From: Candidatus Aminicenantota bacterium
GTDB lineage: Bacteria > Acidobacteriota > Aminicenantia > Aminicenantales > Saccharicenantaceae
Direction of reading: 5' to 3'
Assembly: GCA_026393955.1 (NCBI GenBank)
Contig: JAPKZE010000203.1
Location: 1 to 5,240, forward strand
DNA: 5,240 nucleotides
Under the pieces are notes generated by a model. The model was given only the letters and a program-made list of their open reading frames with translations, was not told the DNA's origin and made no database searches. Positions 5,037-5,240 of this stretch are shown piece by piece. The stretch's first letter is position 1; each line of letters begins with the position of its first letter. Position numbers and translations under genes: made by a program.

Positions 5037-5240
5037 TCAGCGGGCCGGTCCGGAGGGGCCGCCCGCGGCCGCGTTGAGGAGGTCTTCGACTTTCGCCGGC
5101 ACTTCGTTGATCAGGCGGTCATAGGGCCCGTAGACGGTGAAGCCGGACGCATGGATGTGCCCGCCGCCGCCGAAGTGTTCGGCCACCCGGGCGGCATTGG
5201 CGCTGCCCTTGGACCGCAGGCTGACCCGGAACGTCTCGGG
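5037..5240 (-). CDS. nrnA: C-terminal part of a DHH/DHHA1 phosphoesterase (NrnA-like oligoribonuclease/pAp phosphatase)
   Basis: Only the last 67 codons are in the window, running from the right edge to a TGA at 5039-5037. They contain the end of a DHHA1 domain: a TFRVSLRSKG strand, a helix (SANAARVAEHF), then the glycine-rich signature FGGGGHIHASGF, which in NrnA-type enzymes binds the nucleotide substrate. A helix with DRLINEVPAKVEDLL and a short Gly/Pro-rich tail follow. NrnA enzymes degrade very short RNAs (nanoRNA) and dephosphorylate pAp in the cytosol. The catalytic DHH domain would lie outside the window. The order nrnA then truB is a familiar bacterial arrangement, usually near infB and rbfA, which supports both calls. 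The 11-bp gap to truB suggests one transcript. Other DHH/DHHA1 enzymes share the glycine motif, so the exact subtype rests partly on context. Confidence 0.85.
   Translation of the reverse strand, partial: PETFRVSLRSKGSANAARVAEHFGGGGHIHASGFTVYGPYDRLINEVPAKVEDLLNAAAGGPSGPAR

Overview
The window is GC-rich bacterial DNA with short intergenic gaps, and it reads as ordinary chromosome. The contents point to a diderm (Gram-negative-type) bacterium: an ExbD/TolR energy-transduction subunit, and an exported protein with PKD-like modules whose tail ends in Phe like an outer-membrane barrel. The protein style (stand-alone tandem ACT protein, DUF507 pair, PKD-plus-barrel protein) would fit the Acidobacteriota/Aminicenantota/Deltaproteobacteria sphere. 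That placement is an impression, not a demonstrated assignment. No rRNA, tRNA, CRISPR array or insertion sequence is visible.

Layout. (1) Positions 1-560, minus strand: a textbook sigma70-type promoter (512-540), with a dyad in its spacer, drives exbD (90-479). A second gene follows and is cut by the window edge after 20 codons of signal-peptide-like sequence. (2) Positions 558-1762: a divergent pair. A tandem-ACT protein (minus, 558-953) and a class I glutamine amidotransferase (plus, 1070-1762) share a 116-bp region with two back-to-back promoters. A 7-bp inverted repeat overlaps the -10 box of the rightward one. (3) Positions 1793-3439, plus strand: a self-contained transcription unit with a consensus promoter, a strong ribosome site, a 503-residue exported PKD/beta-barrel protein and an intrinsic terminator. 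(4) Positions 3440-3578: a convergent gap with little in it. (5) Positions 3579-5240, minus strand: the 3' end of an nrnA-type DHH/DHHA1 phosphoesterase, then truB, then two tandem DUF507 genes overlapping by 4 bp.

The most notable observation is that truB is broken. The N-terminal catalytic half and the C-terminal half are both well conserved but lie in different frames. The family's linker between the 'TDT' and 'PPxYSA' motifs, about 30-35 residues, is missing. The sequence fits one out-of-frame deletion at a 6-bp microhomology near 4786-4791, though an assembly or read error cannot be excluded. Its neighbours nrnA and the DUF507 pair look intact.

I see no convincing new defence, mobile or multi-gene system. 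The most interesting leads are the truB lesion, the operator-like dyads in two promoters, the DUF507 pair and the uncharacterised PKD/barrel protein.
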